This document shows, piece by piece, positions 50,863 through 61,522 of a stretch of DNA of 64,000 nucleotides (its first letter is position 1; every line of letters starts with the position of its first letter). The DNA comes from Microcella humidisoli (lineage in GTDB: Bacteria > Actinomycetota > Actinomycetes > Actinomycetales > Microbacteriaceae), in contig NZ_CP101497.1 of NCBI RefSeq assembly GCF_024362325.1, forward strand, positions 434,001-498,000, given 5' to 3'. Below the pieces are notes generated by a model. The model was not told the DNA's origin, did not search any database, and saw nothing but the letters and a program-made list of their open reading frames with translations. Both the position numbers and the translations under genes were made by a program.

Positions 50863-51297
50863 ATGGCGCTGTTCAAGAAGTCGGGTCCGGTCGATGAGAG
50901 CCTGCCGAAGGACGACCGCGGGTCAGGATCGTTCGACGACTACGTCGGCGTGCTCGTGCCCAAGAACAAGAACATCACGATCCGTCTGGCGAACAGCAAC
51001 CCCCATCAGGACGAGCTGGCCGCCCTCGCCGCCGAAGACCCCGAGACGCTGACGACCGCGACCCCGGCGCGCTCGATGGACGACGAGCGCGTCGACGCCC
51101 CCATCGAGGTGCGCATCTTCTCGGGCCGCCGCGTGAGCGGAGTGGTCGGAACGGTGCCGCGCGGGCTCGAGAGCATCTACGACGAGGCCGTGCGGCGGCT
51201 CGACGGGCGCGGAGCGAAGCCGCGCATTCCCGTGACGGTCGTGCAGACCAAGCGCAACGGCTATCGCCTCGACCTGCTCATCGGGCAGACGAAGTAA
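50863..51297 (+). CDS. Uncharacterised 144-residue protein
   Basis: A soluble protein with a charged, disordered N-terminus (ESLPKDDRGSGSFDDY), then two segments of mixed alpha/beta (VGVLVPKNKNITIRLANSNP and IEVRIFSGRRVSGVVGTVPRGLESIYDEAVRRL) and a C-terminal strand pair VTVVQTKRNGYRLDLLIG. The second half resembles a small ligand or nucleic-acid binding fold but no family is recognised. Convergent with the ABC-F gene, 7 bp apart. Confidence 0.7.
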   Translation: MALFKKSGPVDESLPKDDRGSGSFDDYVGVLVPKNKNITIRLANSNPHQDELAALAAEDPETLTTATPARSMDDERVDAPIEVRIFSGRRVSGVVGTVPRGLESIYDEAVRRLDGRGAKPRIPVTVVQTKRNGYRLDLLIGQTK

Positions 51298-51304
51298 GCG
51301 GGGC

Positions 51305-53125
<1,821 letters not shown>

Positions 53126-53131
53126 CCGTCG

Positions 53132-53137
53132 AGACTA
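53132..53137 (-). promoter_or_regulatory. -10 hexamer of the ABC-F gene
   Basis: TAGTCT ends 6 nt before the GTG at 53125. Confidence 0.45.
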
Positions 53138-53166
53138 CGGCGCGCGGGCGGGGCGACTCGACCGGG

Positions 53167-53172
53167 CAGAAT
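53167..53172 (+). promoter_or_regulatory. -10 hexamer of lspA
   Basis: CAGAAT ends 6 nt before the ATG at 53179. Confidence 0.4.
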
Positions 53173-53178
53173 AGGGGC

Positions 53179-53748
53179 ATGCCCGAGACTCACGCTCACG
53201 CCCACGCGATCGAGACCCGACCCATCCGCCAGGTACTGCCGTGGACCCTGCTGTGGGCCGCCGCCATCATCGTGTTCGACCAGGGCACCAAGTTCTGGGC
53301 CGAGGCGACACTCGAGCTCGGCGTGGGCGTGCCCGTCATCGGCGAGGCGATCCAGTGGCGCCTGGTCTACAACCCGGGCGCAGCGTTCGGCATCGGCGGC
53401 GACTACACCTGGATCTTGACGATCGTGGCCGCCTTCGCCGTCGTCGGCATCGCGATCTTCGTCTCGCGCATCTCGAGCGTGCCCTGGGCGCTCGCGGCGG
53501 GCGCGCTGCTCGGCGGCGCGATCAGCCACCTCGGCGACCGTCTCTTCCGCGAGCCGGGCTTCGCCCGCGGCGAGATCGTCGACTTCATCGACTACTTCGG
53601 GTTCTTCGTCGGCAACGTGGCCGACATCGCGCTCGTGGGTGGCGCGATCGCGATCGTGCTGCTGAGCCTGATCGGCGTCAACCCGAGACGACTCGTGCCC
53701 CGTGAACCGGACCCGTCGCCCGCAGCACCGTCAGCCGAGACGCACTGA
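53179..53748 (+). CDS. lspA: Lipoprotein signal peptidase (signal peptidase II)
   Basis: A 189-residue aspartyl membrane protease that cleaves prolipoproteins. Four membrane segments; [12 protein letters not shown] matches the conserved N-P-G-A-A-F block. The two catalytic aspartates are in SHLGDRLF and [10 protein letters not shown]. The usual asparagine of the first motif (GNLxDR) is replaced: it reads ISHLGDR. The gene's last 71 bp overlap the 3' end of ispE on the other strand. Confidence 0.93.
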   Translation: MPETHAHAHAIETRPIRQVLPWTLLWAAAIIVFDQGTKFWAEATLELGVGVPVIGEAIQWRLVYNPGAAFGIGGDYTWILTIVAAFAVVGIAIFVSRISSVPWALAAGALLGGAISHLGDRLFREPGFARGEIVDFIDYFGFFVGNVADIALVGGAIAIVLLSLIGVNPRRLVPREPDPSPAAPSAETH

Positions 53749-54613
53749 GCGCCACCTGCAGCTCGAGCGCGGCATCCTGATCAGCCGCGAGGAATGCGAC
53801 GGTCGGGCCTGAGCCTGAGACGAGGCCGGCGAGCGCACCCTGCAGCTCACCCGTCTCGAGGGTCTTCGCCAGCGCGGGTTCGAGATGCAGGGCCGGAGCC
53901 TGCAGGTCGTTGTGCAGGTACTCGGCCAGCCGGTGCGGATCGCCCGCGCGCAGCGCCTGCAGCACCTCGATGTCGACGGTCGGCTGCTCGGGCGCCGGAG
54001 CGATGTCGTGCACGTGGCGCTCGCGGTGCCGGTCGAGCTCGGCGTACACCTCGGGCGTGCTGAGGCCGACATCGGCGAGCGCGAGCACCCAGTGGAAGGT
54101 GCCCTGCGCGAGCGCGGGCGAGAGCCGGTCGCCGCGACCCGTGCCCACGGCCGTGCCGCCCATGAGCGCGAAGGGCACGTCGGCGCCGAGCTGCGCGGCG
54201 AGCTCGTGCAGCTCGTCGCGACCGAGGTTCGTGCCCCACAGGTGGTCGCACGCGACGAGGGTCGCGGCCGCATCGGCCGATCCGCCGCCCATGCCACCGG
54301 CGATGGGCACGTGCTTCTCGATCTCGAGCGAGACTCCCCCCCGGTAGTCGGCGGCGCGCGCGAGGAGTCGGGCGGCCTTGATGGCGAGGTTCGAGCCGTC
54401 GGTCGCGAGGCCGCTGCAGTCGATCGGGCCCGTGAAGCGCACCGAGAAGTCATCGGCGGGGCGGGCGTAGACCTCTTCGTAGAGCGAGATGGCCTGGTAC
54501 GCGGTGGCCACATCGTGGTAGCCGTCGTCGAGCAGCGAGCCGACCTTCATGAAGACGTTGATCTTGCCGGGCGCCCGCACGTGCACCACTCGGTCTGTCG
54601 CCCCCGTGCTCAT
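53678..54613 (-). CDS. ispE: 4-diphosphocytidyl-2-C-methyl-D-erythritol kinase
   Basis: A 311-residue GHMP kinase of the MEP isoprenoid pathway. [13 protein letters not shown] holds the substrate-site Lys, the ATP loop is [17 protein letters not shown], and the C-terminal motif is [13 protein letters not shown]. The end [13 protein letters not shown] is normal for the family, so the overlap with lspA is real. TAGGGT ends 6 nt before the ATG. In other actinobacteria rsmA precedes ispE; here two genes lie between. Confidence 0.95.
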   Translation of the reverse strand: MSTGATDRVVHVRAPGKINVFMKVGSLLDDGYHDVATAYQAISLYEEVYARPADDFSVRFTGPIDCSGLATDGSNLAIKAARLLARAADYRGGVSLEIEKHVPIAGGMGGGSADAAATLVACDHLWGTNLGRDELHELAAQLGADVPFALMGGTAVGTGRGDRLSPALAQGTFHWVLALADVGLSTPEVYAELDRHRERHVHDIAPAPEQPTVDIEVLQALRAGDPHRLAEYLHNDLQAPALHLEPALAKTLETGELQGALAGLVSGSGPTVAFLAADQDAALELQVALSASRLTVLRATGPVHGARVVSG

Positions 54614-54619
54614 GGCTCC

Positions 54620-54625
54620 ACCCTA
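54620..54625 (-). promoter_or_regulatory. -10 hexamer of ispE
   Basis: TAGGGT ends 6 nt before the ATG at 54613. Confidence 0.45.
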
Positions 54626-54654
54626 AGCCAGCCCGCCAGTAGCCTGGGCCCACC

Positions 54655-55839
54655 ATGCAGTGCGACTACTTCGACGCCGGGCTCTGCCGCTCGTGCACGC
54701 TCATGGGTCGGCCGTACGCCCAGCAGCTCGCCGAGAAGGAGGCGCTCGCACGCCGTCTGCTGGCGCCCGTCGGCGCGGATGCGCAGTGGCTCGCCGCCGT
54801 GGCGAGCGCCGAGAGCGGGTTCCGCGCCAAAGCCAAGATGGTCGTCGGCGGCACCGTCGATGAACCGACGCTGGGCATCCTCGACGGGCAGGGACGAGGC
54901 GTCGATCTGCGGCGCTGCGGCATCATCGCGCCGGGCATCCTCGCCGCCTTTCCCGCGCTCATCGCGGCCATCACGCGCGCGGGGCTCGAGCCCTACGACG
55001 TACCGGCCCGGAGGGGCGAGCTCAAGCACCTGATCGTGACCGAGGCACCGAGTGGCGCCCTCATGGTGCGCTTCGTGGTGCGGTCGGAGGCGTCGGTCGC
55101 GCGGGTGCGCGGCGTGCTGCCGTGGCTGCAGGATGCTCTGCCGAACCTGCTGGTCGCCACGGCGAACATCCACCCCGAGCACAAGGCCGTGCTCGAGGGC
55201 GAGGTCGAGCACGTGCTCACCGACGAGGCCGTGCTGCCGTTCGCCGTCAACGACCTCGAACTGCGCGTGCGGCCGCAGAGCTTCGTGCAGACCAACACCG
55301 CGATCGCCGCGGCGCTCTACGCACAGGCGCGCGACTGGGTCGACGAGCTCGATCCGGCGTCCGTCTGGGATCTGTACTGCGGGGTCGGCGGGTTCGCGCT
55401 GCACTGCGCGTCGCCAACAGGCGACGCGACAGACCGAGCAGGGGTACCCCGAAGGGCGACGCGAGCCGTGCTCGGCGTCGAGGCCTCGCCCGACGCCGTC
55501 GCGAGCGCCGAGCTGGCCCGCGACGCGCGCTACGCCGAAGCGGGCGACCGGCAGCGCATCCGGTTCATCGCCGCCGACGCGACCGCGTTCGCCCTCGCGG
55601 CGACCCAGGTGCCCGAGCTCGTCATCGTCAACCCGCCGCGGCGCGGCCTCGGGCCCGAGCTCGCCGGGTGGCTGCAGGAGCGGGGCCCGCGGCACGTGAT
55701 CTACAGCAGCTGCAACGCGGAATCGCTCGCGCGCGACCTCGCGGCGATGCCGGGCTACCGGCTGCGGCGGGCGCGGGCGCTCGACATGTTCCCCCAGTCG
55801 ATGCACTTCGAGGTCATCACCCTGCTCGAGCGCGCCTGA
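54655..55839 (+). CDS. rlmC: 23S rRNA (uracil-747-C5)-methyltransferase RlmC type
   Basis: A 394-residue SAM-dependent methyltransferase of the TrmA/RlmC/RlmD family. N-terminal Cys (QCDYF, LCRSC) and RRCGI fit the 4Fe-4S site. The SAM motif is WDLYCGVGGFALHCA, the base-binding block IVNPPRRGLGPELA, and the catalytic cysteine is in YSSCNAESLARDL. Between the SAM motif and the next strand is a 15-residue insert (TGDATDRAGVPRRAT) whose DNA holds the palindrome GGGGTACCCC. In Gram-positives the actual uracil target can differ. Confidence 0.9.
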   Translation: MQCDYFDAGLCRSCTLMGRPYAQQLAEKEALARRLLAPVGADAQWLAAVASAESGFRAKAKMVVGGTVDEPTLGILDGQGRGVDLRRCGIIAPGILAAFPALIAAITRAGLEPYDVPARRGELKHLIVTEAPSGALMVRFVVRSEASVARVRGVLPWLQDALPNLLVATANIHPEHKAVLEGEVEHVLTDEAVLPFAVNDLELRVRPQSFVQTNTAIAAALYAQARDWVDELDPASVWDLYCGVGGFALHCASPTGDATDRAGVPRRATRAVLGVEASPDAVASAELARDARYAEAGDRQRIRFIAADATAFALAATQVPELVIVNPPRRGLGPELAGWLQERGPRHVIYSSCNAESLARDLAAMPGYRLRRARALDMFPQSMHFEVITLLERA

Positions 55840-55848
55840 GGCACCGGG

Positions 55849-56844
55849 CTAGTCGGGCGTGAGCACGCTGCGCGACTGCGCGGTGACGCTCGGCACGACG
55901 AGGCCGTAGATGCCGAGGCCGATGATCTCGATCGCCATGCCGAGCACGATCACGAGCGCGACGACGGTGAAGCCCTCGGGGAAGGCCAGGGCGATCGGCA
56001 GCACGAGCAGCCCGTTGCGCGCTCCCCCGCTGAAGGCCACCGACCGCACCTGGGAGAGCGGAAGGCCGAATGCGGTGGCCACAAGGATTCCGACGGGCGC
56101 GAGCACGATGACGTACACGCCGAGCAGCGGCGCGACGGCCTCGAGCAGGGCGAGGCGCTCACCCGCGCGCGGGATGAGCACGGCGGCCACGAGCCCGGCG
56201 GCGAGCGCGGTGGCGGGCGCGGTGAAGGTCGCCCCACGGCGCAGCCCCGCGGCGATCCGGGGCCGACGCACGCCCACGAGCTGCAGCGTCGTGACGACCG
56301 CAGCGGGCGCGATGATGCCCGCGAGCACCGCAAGCGGCAGCCGCGAGCCGTCGAGGCTGAGGAAGTTCTCGCCGAGGGTGAACAGCAGCATGAAGCCGGG
56401 CACGGTGATGATCTGCAGCACGAGCAGCACCGGTGCGACGCTCAGCAGGCTCTCGACCGCGCCGCCCGCGCGTCGCACGAACGCGGCGACGAGCCCGACG
56501 CCCGGCGCGAGCAGCATGAGCAGCAGGCCCGCCTGCAGGTCGGGGTCGGTCACCACGACCCGGCTGATCACGTAGACGAGCAGGGGCGAGACGACGAGGT
56601 TGAGCAGCAGCACGGCGCCAAGGAAGCGCCGGTCGAGCACGGCACGGCCGAACGAGGCGAGCGGAACATCCAGCAGCGTGATGCCGATCGCCACGGCGAT
56701 GACGGCGAGCAGCACCCCGTCGGGCACGCCCGCCGCAGCGGGCACGAGCACGCCGACGACACTGCCGGCCCCGATGCCGACGAGCATGATGACGATCGTC
56801 GCGGCCGCCGAGAGCGAGCGAGGGGGCGCGGATGCTCCGCTCAC
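55849..56844 (-). CDS. Bile acid:sodium symporter / ACR3-like family membrane protein
   Basis: A 331-residue protein with nine or ten membrane helices, resembling the BASS/ArsB-ACR3 superfamily: GVLLAVIAVAIGITLLDVPLASFGRAVLDRRF, LLLMLLAPGVGLVAAFVRRAGG and SVAFSGGARNGLLVLPIALAFP. The last segment matches the conserved second crossover with Gly-Asn (ARN). Substrate unknown; arsenite or an organic anion are possible, and no ars genes are near. The GTG overlaps the rsmA stop by four bases. Confidence 0.8.
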   Translation of the reverse strand: MSGASAPPRSLSAAATIVIMLVGIGAGSVVGVLVPAAAGVPDGVLLAVIAVAIGITLLDVPLASFGRAVLDRRFLGAVLLLNLVVSPLLVYVISRVVVTDPDLQAGLLLMLLAPGVGLVAAFVRRAGGAVESLLSVAPVLLVLQIITVPGFMLLFTLGENFLSLDGSRLPLAVLAGIIAPAAVVTTLQLVGVRRPRIAAGLRRGATFTAPATALAAGLVAAVLIPRAGERLALLEAVAPLLGVYVIVLAPVGILVATAFGLPLSQVRSVAFSGGARNGLLVLPIALAFPEGFTVVALVIVLGMAIEIIGLGIYGLVVPSVTAQSRSVLTPD

Positions 56845-57707
56845 GCGCCCGAGGCCCGAGCGAGCGCCAAGAACTCGGGCAGCCCGAGCATCTCGCCCCG
56901 CGCGGTCGGGTCGAGCCCCGCGGCCTCGAGCGCGGCGGTCGCCGCCGCCGACGAGCCGTAGACCTCGGCGAGCGCCTGCCGCAGCATCTTGCGGCGCTGC
57001 CCGAACGCGGCGTCGACGAGCTCGCCCATGCGCAGCCGCTCGGCCTCGGTTCCGGGCACCTCGTGCCGCGTCATGCCGACGAGCACCGAGTCGACGTTCG
57101 GCACGGGCCAGAACACCTGGCGGCTCACCTGCCCCTCGACGCGCCATCGTCCGTACCAGGCAGCCTTGATCGACGGGCCGCCGTAGACCTTCGAGCCGGG
57201 TTCGGCCGCGAGACGGTGCCCGACCTCGGCCTGCACCATGACGAGCACGCGGCGGATGCCGGGTTCGAGCGCGAGCAGGTGCAGCAGCACGGGCACCGAG
57301 ATGTTGTAGGGCAGGTTCGCGACGAGAGCCGTGGGGCGTGAGCCGCTGTTCTGATCGGAGGCCGGCGCGTCGGGCACGGCATCCACGCGCAGCGCGTCGG
57401 CGGTGACGACGGCAAGCGCGGCTTCCGGCTGCAGCTCGGTGACCGTGAGGGGCAGATGGGCGGCGAGGCGGGCATCCACCTCGATCGCGACGACCGGATG
57501 CCCCGCCTCGAGCAGCCCGAGCGTCAACGAACCCAGGCCCGGGCCGACCTCGAGCACGGGCTCACCGGGCAGCAGCGCCGCCGTCGAGACGATGCGGCGC
57601 ACGGTGTTGGCGTCGTGCACGAAGTTCTGGCCGAGCTTCTTGGTGGGGCTCACGCCCAGCAGCTCGGCGAGGTCGCGCACCTCCGCCGGGCCCAGCAGAC
57701 GGCTCAC
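56841..57707 (-). CDS. rsmA: 16S rRNA dimethyladenosine transferase
   Basis: A 288-residue methyltransferase modifying two adenines near the 3' end of 16S rRNA. KKLGQNFVHDANTVRRIV is the N-terminal clamp, VLEVGPGLGSLTLGLLEAGHPVVAIEVD the SAM site, and VANLPYNISVPVLLHLL carries the catalytic NLPY. The GTG at 57707 lies just before the tatD stop; the longer open frame lies within tatD. Confidence 0.95.
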   Translation of the reverse strand: MSRLLGPAEVRDLAELLGVSPTKKLGQNFVHDANTVRRIVSTAALLPGEPVLEVGPGLGSLTLGLLEAGHPVVAIEVDARLAAHLPLTVTELQPEAALAVVTADALRVDAVPDAPASDQNSGSRPTALVANLPYNISVPVLLHLLALEPGIRRVLVMVQAEVGHRLAAEPGSKVYGGPSIKAAWYGRWRVEGQVSRQVFWPVPNVDSVLVGMTRHEVPGTEAERLRMGELVDAAFGQRRKMLRQALAEVYGSSAAATAALEAAGLDPTARGEMLGLPEFLALARASGA

Positions 57708-57726
57708 GAGCGAGGCGCCGGCGCGG

Positions 57727-58746
57727 TCACGCGGATGCTCCGCGCTCGCCCGGGTAGTGCTCGGGCAGAGCCCCGCCGAGGTCGCCGAGGTCATCGGGGT
57801 CGCCGGGCACCTCCTGCGCGGCCCAGGGGTCGCCCGGCGCGACGACCGGGTTCGCGTCCCACGAGCCGTACACGAGCTCGGTGTTCGAGCTCAGCTGGGC
57901 GGCGAGCATCGAGGCGTCGGTGCCGAGGTGGTCGGCGATGGCGCGCACGGTGAACGGCAGCAGGTATGGCCCGTTCGGCCGACCGCGGTAGGGGTGCGGC
58001 GTCAGGAAGGGCGCGTCGGTTTCGACGAGCAGCAAGGATCGCGGCAAAACGTCGAGGGCGTCGCGCAGGTTGCGGGCGTTCTTGAACGTGACGGTGCCGG
58101 CGAAGCTCGCGTACCAGCCGCGCTCGGCGCAGATGCTCGCGAGCTCGACATCGCCGCTGAAGCAGTGGAAGACGACCTTCTCCGGAGGGCCGACGCGCAG
58201 CAGCGTCGCCACGATGTCGTCGTGCGCCTCGCGGTCGTGGATCTGCAGGGCCAGCCCGTGCTTCTTCGCGATCGCGACGTGGGCTTCGAAGGCGGCGAGC
58301 TGCGCGTCGCGTCCGGGCCCCGGCTCGGTGCGGTAGTAGTCGAGGCCCGTCTCGCCGATGGCGACGACGCGGGGCTGCGCGGCCAGCTCGTCGATGACGG
58401 CGAGCGCGGCATCCAGCTCGCCCGATTCGGCGAGCGCCGGAGCCTCGTTGGGGTGGATGGCGACCGCGGCCAGTACCCGGGGCTCGCGCGCTGCGACGGC
58501 GGCCGACCAGCGGCTCGTGAGCACGTCGGTGCCGACCTGCACGACGCCGCGCACACCGACGGCGGAGGCGCGGTCGAGGTGCTCGCGGTAGTGCATCGGA
58601 TTCTCGCCGTCGGCGATCTCGAGATGCGTGTGGTTGTCGTAGACGGGCACCACGAGCGCCTCGGGGCTCGGCGGGTAGCTGAGATCGCGCGTCGTGCCCT
58701 CCATGATGGCGCGGGCGCGCACATGCGGATCGAGTTGCTCGGTCAC
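57727..58746 (-). CDS. tatD: TatD family metal-dependent hydrolase
   Basis: A 339-residue TIM-barrel hydrolase, TatD DNase type. Metal ligands: DNHTHLE, GETGLDYYR, IHDREAHD, FHCFSG and VETDAPFLTP. It has an N-terminal lead of about 35 residues and an acidic C-terminal tail (GDPDDLGDLGGALPEH), both longer than in E. coli. GTG follows a GGGAGGGGG stretch. Between metG and rsmA as in mycobacteria, but without rpfB. Confidence 0.92.
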   Translation of the reverse strand: MTEQLDPHVRARAIMEGTTRDLSYPPSPEALVVPVYDNHTHLEIADGENPMHYREHLDRASAVGVRGVVQVGTDVLTSRWSAAVAAREPRVLAAVAIHPNEAPALAESGELDAALAVIDELAAQPRVVAIGETGLDYYRTEPGPGRDAQLAAFEAHVAIAKKHGLALQIHDREAHDDIVATLLRVGPPEKVVFHCFSGDVELASICAERGWYASFAGTVTFKNARNLRDALDVLPRSLLLVETDAPFLTPHPYRGRPNGPYLLPFTVRAIADHLGTDASMLAAQLSSNTELVYGSWDANPVVAPGDPWAAQEVPGDPDDLGDLGGALPEHYPGERGASA

Positions 58747-58818
58747 GGTATCCCCCTCCCCTACGACCGTACCGCGTGGGACTGAGGGGCGCCGGGGGTT
58801 GACGCGGGGCTCCCCGCC

Positions 58819-60393
58819 CTACTCGGTCTCGATGCGCGGGAAGAGCGCCTCGAGCGGCTGCGTCTGCGTGCCCGCGGGCAGCTGCCCCCATTCACCGGCG
58901 TTCGGGATGCTCTGCGCGAGCAACTCGCCGAGCGCACCCTCGGCGCCGAGGGCGACCCACAGCTTCTGGGCGGCCTGCGGCGTCACGGGCGAGAGCAGCA
59001 CGGCGAGCGCGCGCAGCCCCTCGGCCGCGGTGTACAGGATCGTGTGCAGGCGTGCCGCCTGCGACTCGACCTTCGCGACCTTCCACGGCTCCTGCAGCGT
59101 GATGTAGCCGTTGAGCTCGTCGACGATCGTCCACACCGCGGCGATCGCATCGTGGATAGCGAAGGTGTCGATGGCGCGCTGCGCGGAGACCACCGCATCC
59201 GCGACGGTCTTCTGAATGCCGATCTCAGCATCCGTCGCCTCACCAGCGGCGGGAACGACCCCGTCGCAGTACTTGCCGAGCATGGCGATGACGCGCGAGG
59301 CGAGGTTGCCGAAGCCGTTGGCGAGCTCGGCCTGGTAGCGGGCCGAGAGGTCTTCCCAGCTGAACGAGCCGTCTTGCCCGAAGTTGATGGCGCTCATGAA
59401 GTAGTAGCGGAACGCGTCGCTGCCGAACACGTCGGTGATCTGGTGCGGCGCGATGCCCGTGAGCTTCGACTTCGACATCTTCTCGCCGCCGACGAGCAGC
59501 CAGCCGTGGCCGAAGACGCGCGCGGGCGGCTGCAGGTCCGCGGCCATGAGCATGGCGGGCCAGATGACGGCGTGGAAGCGCGCGATGTCTTTGCCGACGA
59601 GCTGCACGGCCGGCCAGCGGCGCGCGAAGTTTGCGTCGTCGCTGCCCCAGCCGATCGCCGAGATGTAGTTGAGCAGGGCGTCGAACCACACGTAGGTGAC
59701 GTGGCTGTCGTCCCACGGGATGCGCACGCCCCAGTCGAAGCTCTGCCGCGAGATCGACAGGTCGTCGAGGCCGCGGCGCACGAACGAGATGATCTCGTTG
59801 CGCAGGCTCGGCGGCTGGATGAAGTCGGGCTGCGACTCGTAGAGGTCGAGCAGCCGCTGCTGGAAAGTGCTGAGCGCGAAGAAGTAGTTCTTCTCCTTGA
59901 GCACCTCGATGGGGCGGCCGTGGATGGCGCACACGAGCTGGCCCTCGAACTCACCGGTGCCGTCGACGAGGTCGTCGGCCTGCTTGTACTCTTCGCAGCC
60001 GACGCAGTAGTAGCCCTCGTACTCGCCCTCGGTGATGAAGCCGTCGTCGTAGAGCTTCTGCAGGAACTTCTGCACGACCGTCTCGTGCCGCGGCTCGGTG
60101 GTGCGGATGAAGTCGTCGTTGGCGATGTCGATCGTGTCGAGCAGCGGCTTCCACGCCGAGTCGACGAGCTTGTCGGCCCACTCCTGCGGGGTGACGCCGT
60201 TGGCCACGGCCGTGCGCAGAATCTTCTGCCCGTGCTCGTCGGTACCCGTGAGCGACCAGGTGTCGACACCCGACTGGCGGTGCCAGCGCGCGAGCACGTC
60301 GGCGGCGACCTCGGTGTAGGCGTGGCCGATGTGCGGCACATCGTTCACGTAGAAGATCGGCGTGGCGATGTAGAACGAGCGAGGGTCGGCCAT
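58819..60393 (-). CDS. metG: Methionine--tRNA ligase
   Basis: A 524-residue class I aminoacyl-tRNA synthetase. FYVNDVPHIGHAYTEVAADVLARW holds the HIGH motif, the metal-knuckle region has YYCVGCEEYK and CAIHG, and KMSKSKL is the KMSKS loop. There is no C-terminal tRNA-binding EMAP domain, matching the short actinobacterial form. ATG at 60393 is chosen over an in-frame TTG at 60402; TAGGCT ends 8 nt upstream. Confidence 0.95.
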   Translation of the reverse strand: MADPRSFYIATPIFYVNDVPHIGHAYTEVAADVLARWHRQSGVDTWSLTGTDEHGQKILRTAVANGVTPQEWADKLVDSAWKPLLDTIDIANDDFIRTTEPRHETVVQKFLQKLYDDGFITEGEYEGYYCVGCEEYKQADDLVDGTGEFEGQLVCAIHGRPIEVLKEKNYFFALSTFQQRLLDLYESQPDFIQPPSLRNEIISFVRRGLDDLSISRQSFDWGVRIPWDDSHVTYVWFDALLNYISAIGWGSDDANFARRWPAVQLVGKDIARFHAVIWPAMLMAADLQPPARVFGHGWLLVGGEKMSKSKLTGIAPHQITDVFGSDAFRYYFMSAINFGQDGSFSWEDLSARYQAELANGFGNLASRVIAMLGKYCDGVVPAAGEATDAEIGIQKTVADAVVSAQRAIDTFAIHDAIAAVWTIVDELNGYITLQEPWKVAKVESQAARLHTILYTAAEGLRALAVLLSPVTPQAAQKLWVALGAEGALGELLAQSIPNAGEWGQLPAGTQTQPLEALFPRIETE

Positions 60394-60433
60394 GATGCTC
60401 AAGCCTACCGGCGAGGTTCTCTGTGTTTCGCGG

Positions 60434-60439
60434 TAGCAT
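60434..60439 (+). promoter_or_regulatory. -10 hexamer of lipoprotein gene 1
   Basis: TAGCAT ends 8 nt before the GTG at 60448 (2 nt before the one at 60442). Confidence 0.4.
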
Positions 60440-60447
60440 ACGTGACC

Positions 60448-60993
60448 GTGAGGATCTCTAGATTCTTAGCAGGGGGGCTTGCGAGCGCGGCGATCGCCGT
60501 CACGCTCAGCGGGTGCGTTGGCGCGCCGCCGCTCACCATCTACGGCGGGCTCGCCGATCGCTGCTTCGAGACGAGCACGAGCGATGAGGGCTTCTTCGCC
60601 GTCATCGGTGTGACGCTCGCCAACGACTCACCCCGCGCGGTCATCCTGCGCGAGGTGCGCGTGCTGCAGCTCGAGAACGCGACCCTCGCGAGCCTCACCG
60701 TCGTCGACGAGACCTCGCGCTACTCCGCGTTCGGGGTTGCGCCCGGTGGCCAGCTGACGCCCGAGCAGCGCCCGCTCTGGAACGACCGGGTCGCGATCGA
60801 CGGCACCGTCATCGAGGCCGGCGGCTCGGCCGAACTGCTGGTCGAGCTGCGCGCCGACGACTACACCGATTACGCCGGAATGCGCGGGCTGCGCATCAAG
60901 TACGACGACGGCTGGTTCTCGGCCACGAGCAACGCCGATGCCGTCGTCGGCTTCGTGCCGCCGTGGGCGCACTGCGGGTCGGCCGCACGCTGA
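60448..60993 (+). CDS. Putative lipoprotein, member 1 of a local family
   Basis: A protein of about 181 residues. The signal peptide ends in lipobox LSGC (VRISRFLAGGLASAAIAVTLSGC). The mature domain begins with a Cys-containing strand (LADRCFETST), is beta-rich, and ends with GLRIKYDDGWFSATSNADAV and a Cys (WAHCGS). The two following genes share this plan: lipobox, early Cys, statements of adhesion-like beta strands, and a late Cys. GTG 60442 is an alternative start. Function unknown. Confidence 0.75.
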   Translation: MRISRFLAGGLASAAIAVTLSGCVGAPPLTIYGGLADRCFETSTSDEGFFAVIGVTLANDSPRAVILREVRVLQLENATLASLTVVDETSRYSAFGVAPGGQLTPEQRPLWNDRVAIDGTVIEAGGSAELLVELRADDYTDYAGMRGLRIKYDDGWFSATSNADAVVGFVPPWAHCGSAAR

Positions 60994-61004
60994 GCCGCAT
61001 CGCG

Positions 61005-61010
61005 TAGCGT
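61005..61010 (+). promoter_or_regulatory. -10 hexamer of lipoprotein gene 2
   Basis: TAGCGT ends 6 nt before the GTG at 61017. Confidence 0.45.
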
Positions 61011-61016
61011 GACGGG

Positions 61017-61484
61017 GTGACCCTCTTGCGCCCCCGCGCCGCCGCCGCACTCGCCACCGCCGTGATGATCGCCGCGCTGGCGGGCTGCAGCGGCTCACCG
61101 ACCGATCCGCTCGGCCTCGCCGGTTGTCTCGACAGTGACACCGGCACGATCGCGGTCGGCGTCGCCAACACCTCGGGTGAGCCGATCGTCATCGAGGGGA
61201 TCGAGCTGAGCGATGCGAGCGGCGTCGAGATCATCGACCGCTTCATCGCGATCGACGAGGATGCGCGCTCGACCGCCGTGCGCTTCGACGAGGGCGGCCG
61301 CGACGCGTTCGGCGGCGTCGCCCTCGACCAGACCGCGATCGACCCGGATACGGCGGCCTTCGTCGGCGTCGAGGTCGCGCGCACCGGCAGCGGCGAGGGA
61401 CGTATCGGCGGACTCGTGCTCACCGTCGACGGCACCGCGCAGACCGCGCCCGTCACGCTCGACCTGCGCGACAACTGCGGCTGA
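61017..61484 (+). CDS. Putative lipoprotein, member 2 of a local family
   Basis: A 155-residue protein with signal peptide and lipobox LAGC (VMIAALAGCSG). The mature part has an early Cys (LAGCLDSDTG), beta strands (TIAVGVANTSGEPIVIEGIELSDASGVEII) and a Cys as penultimate residue (RDNCG). Shorter than its neighbours and lacking their WYD-like C-terminal block. Function unknown. Confidence 0.72.
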   Translation: MTLLRPRAAAALATAVMIAALAGCSGSPTDPLGLAGCLDSDTGTIAVGVANTSGEPIVIEGIELSDASGVEIIDRFIAIDEDARSTAVRFDEGGRDAFGGVALDQTAIDPDTAAFVGVEVARTGSGEGRIGGLVLTVDGTAQTAPVTLDLRDNCG

Positions 61485-61510
61485 TCCTCGCTCGTTCGCG
61501 GCCGGCGGCG

Positions 61511-61516
61511 TACTGT
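61511..61516 (+). promoter_or_regulatory. -10 hexamer of lipoprotein gene 3
   Basis: TACTGT ends 6 nt before the ATG at 61523, which decides that start over GTG 61517. Confidence 0.45.
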
Positions 61517-61522
61517 GTGGCC

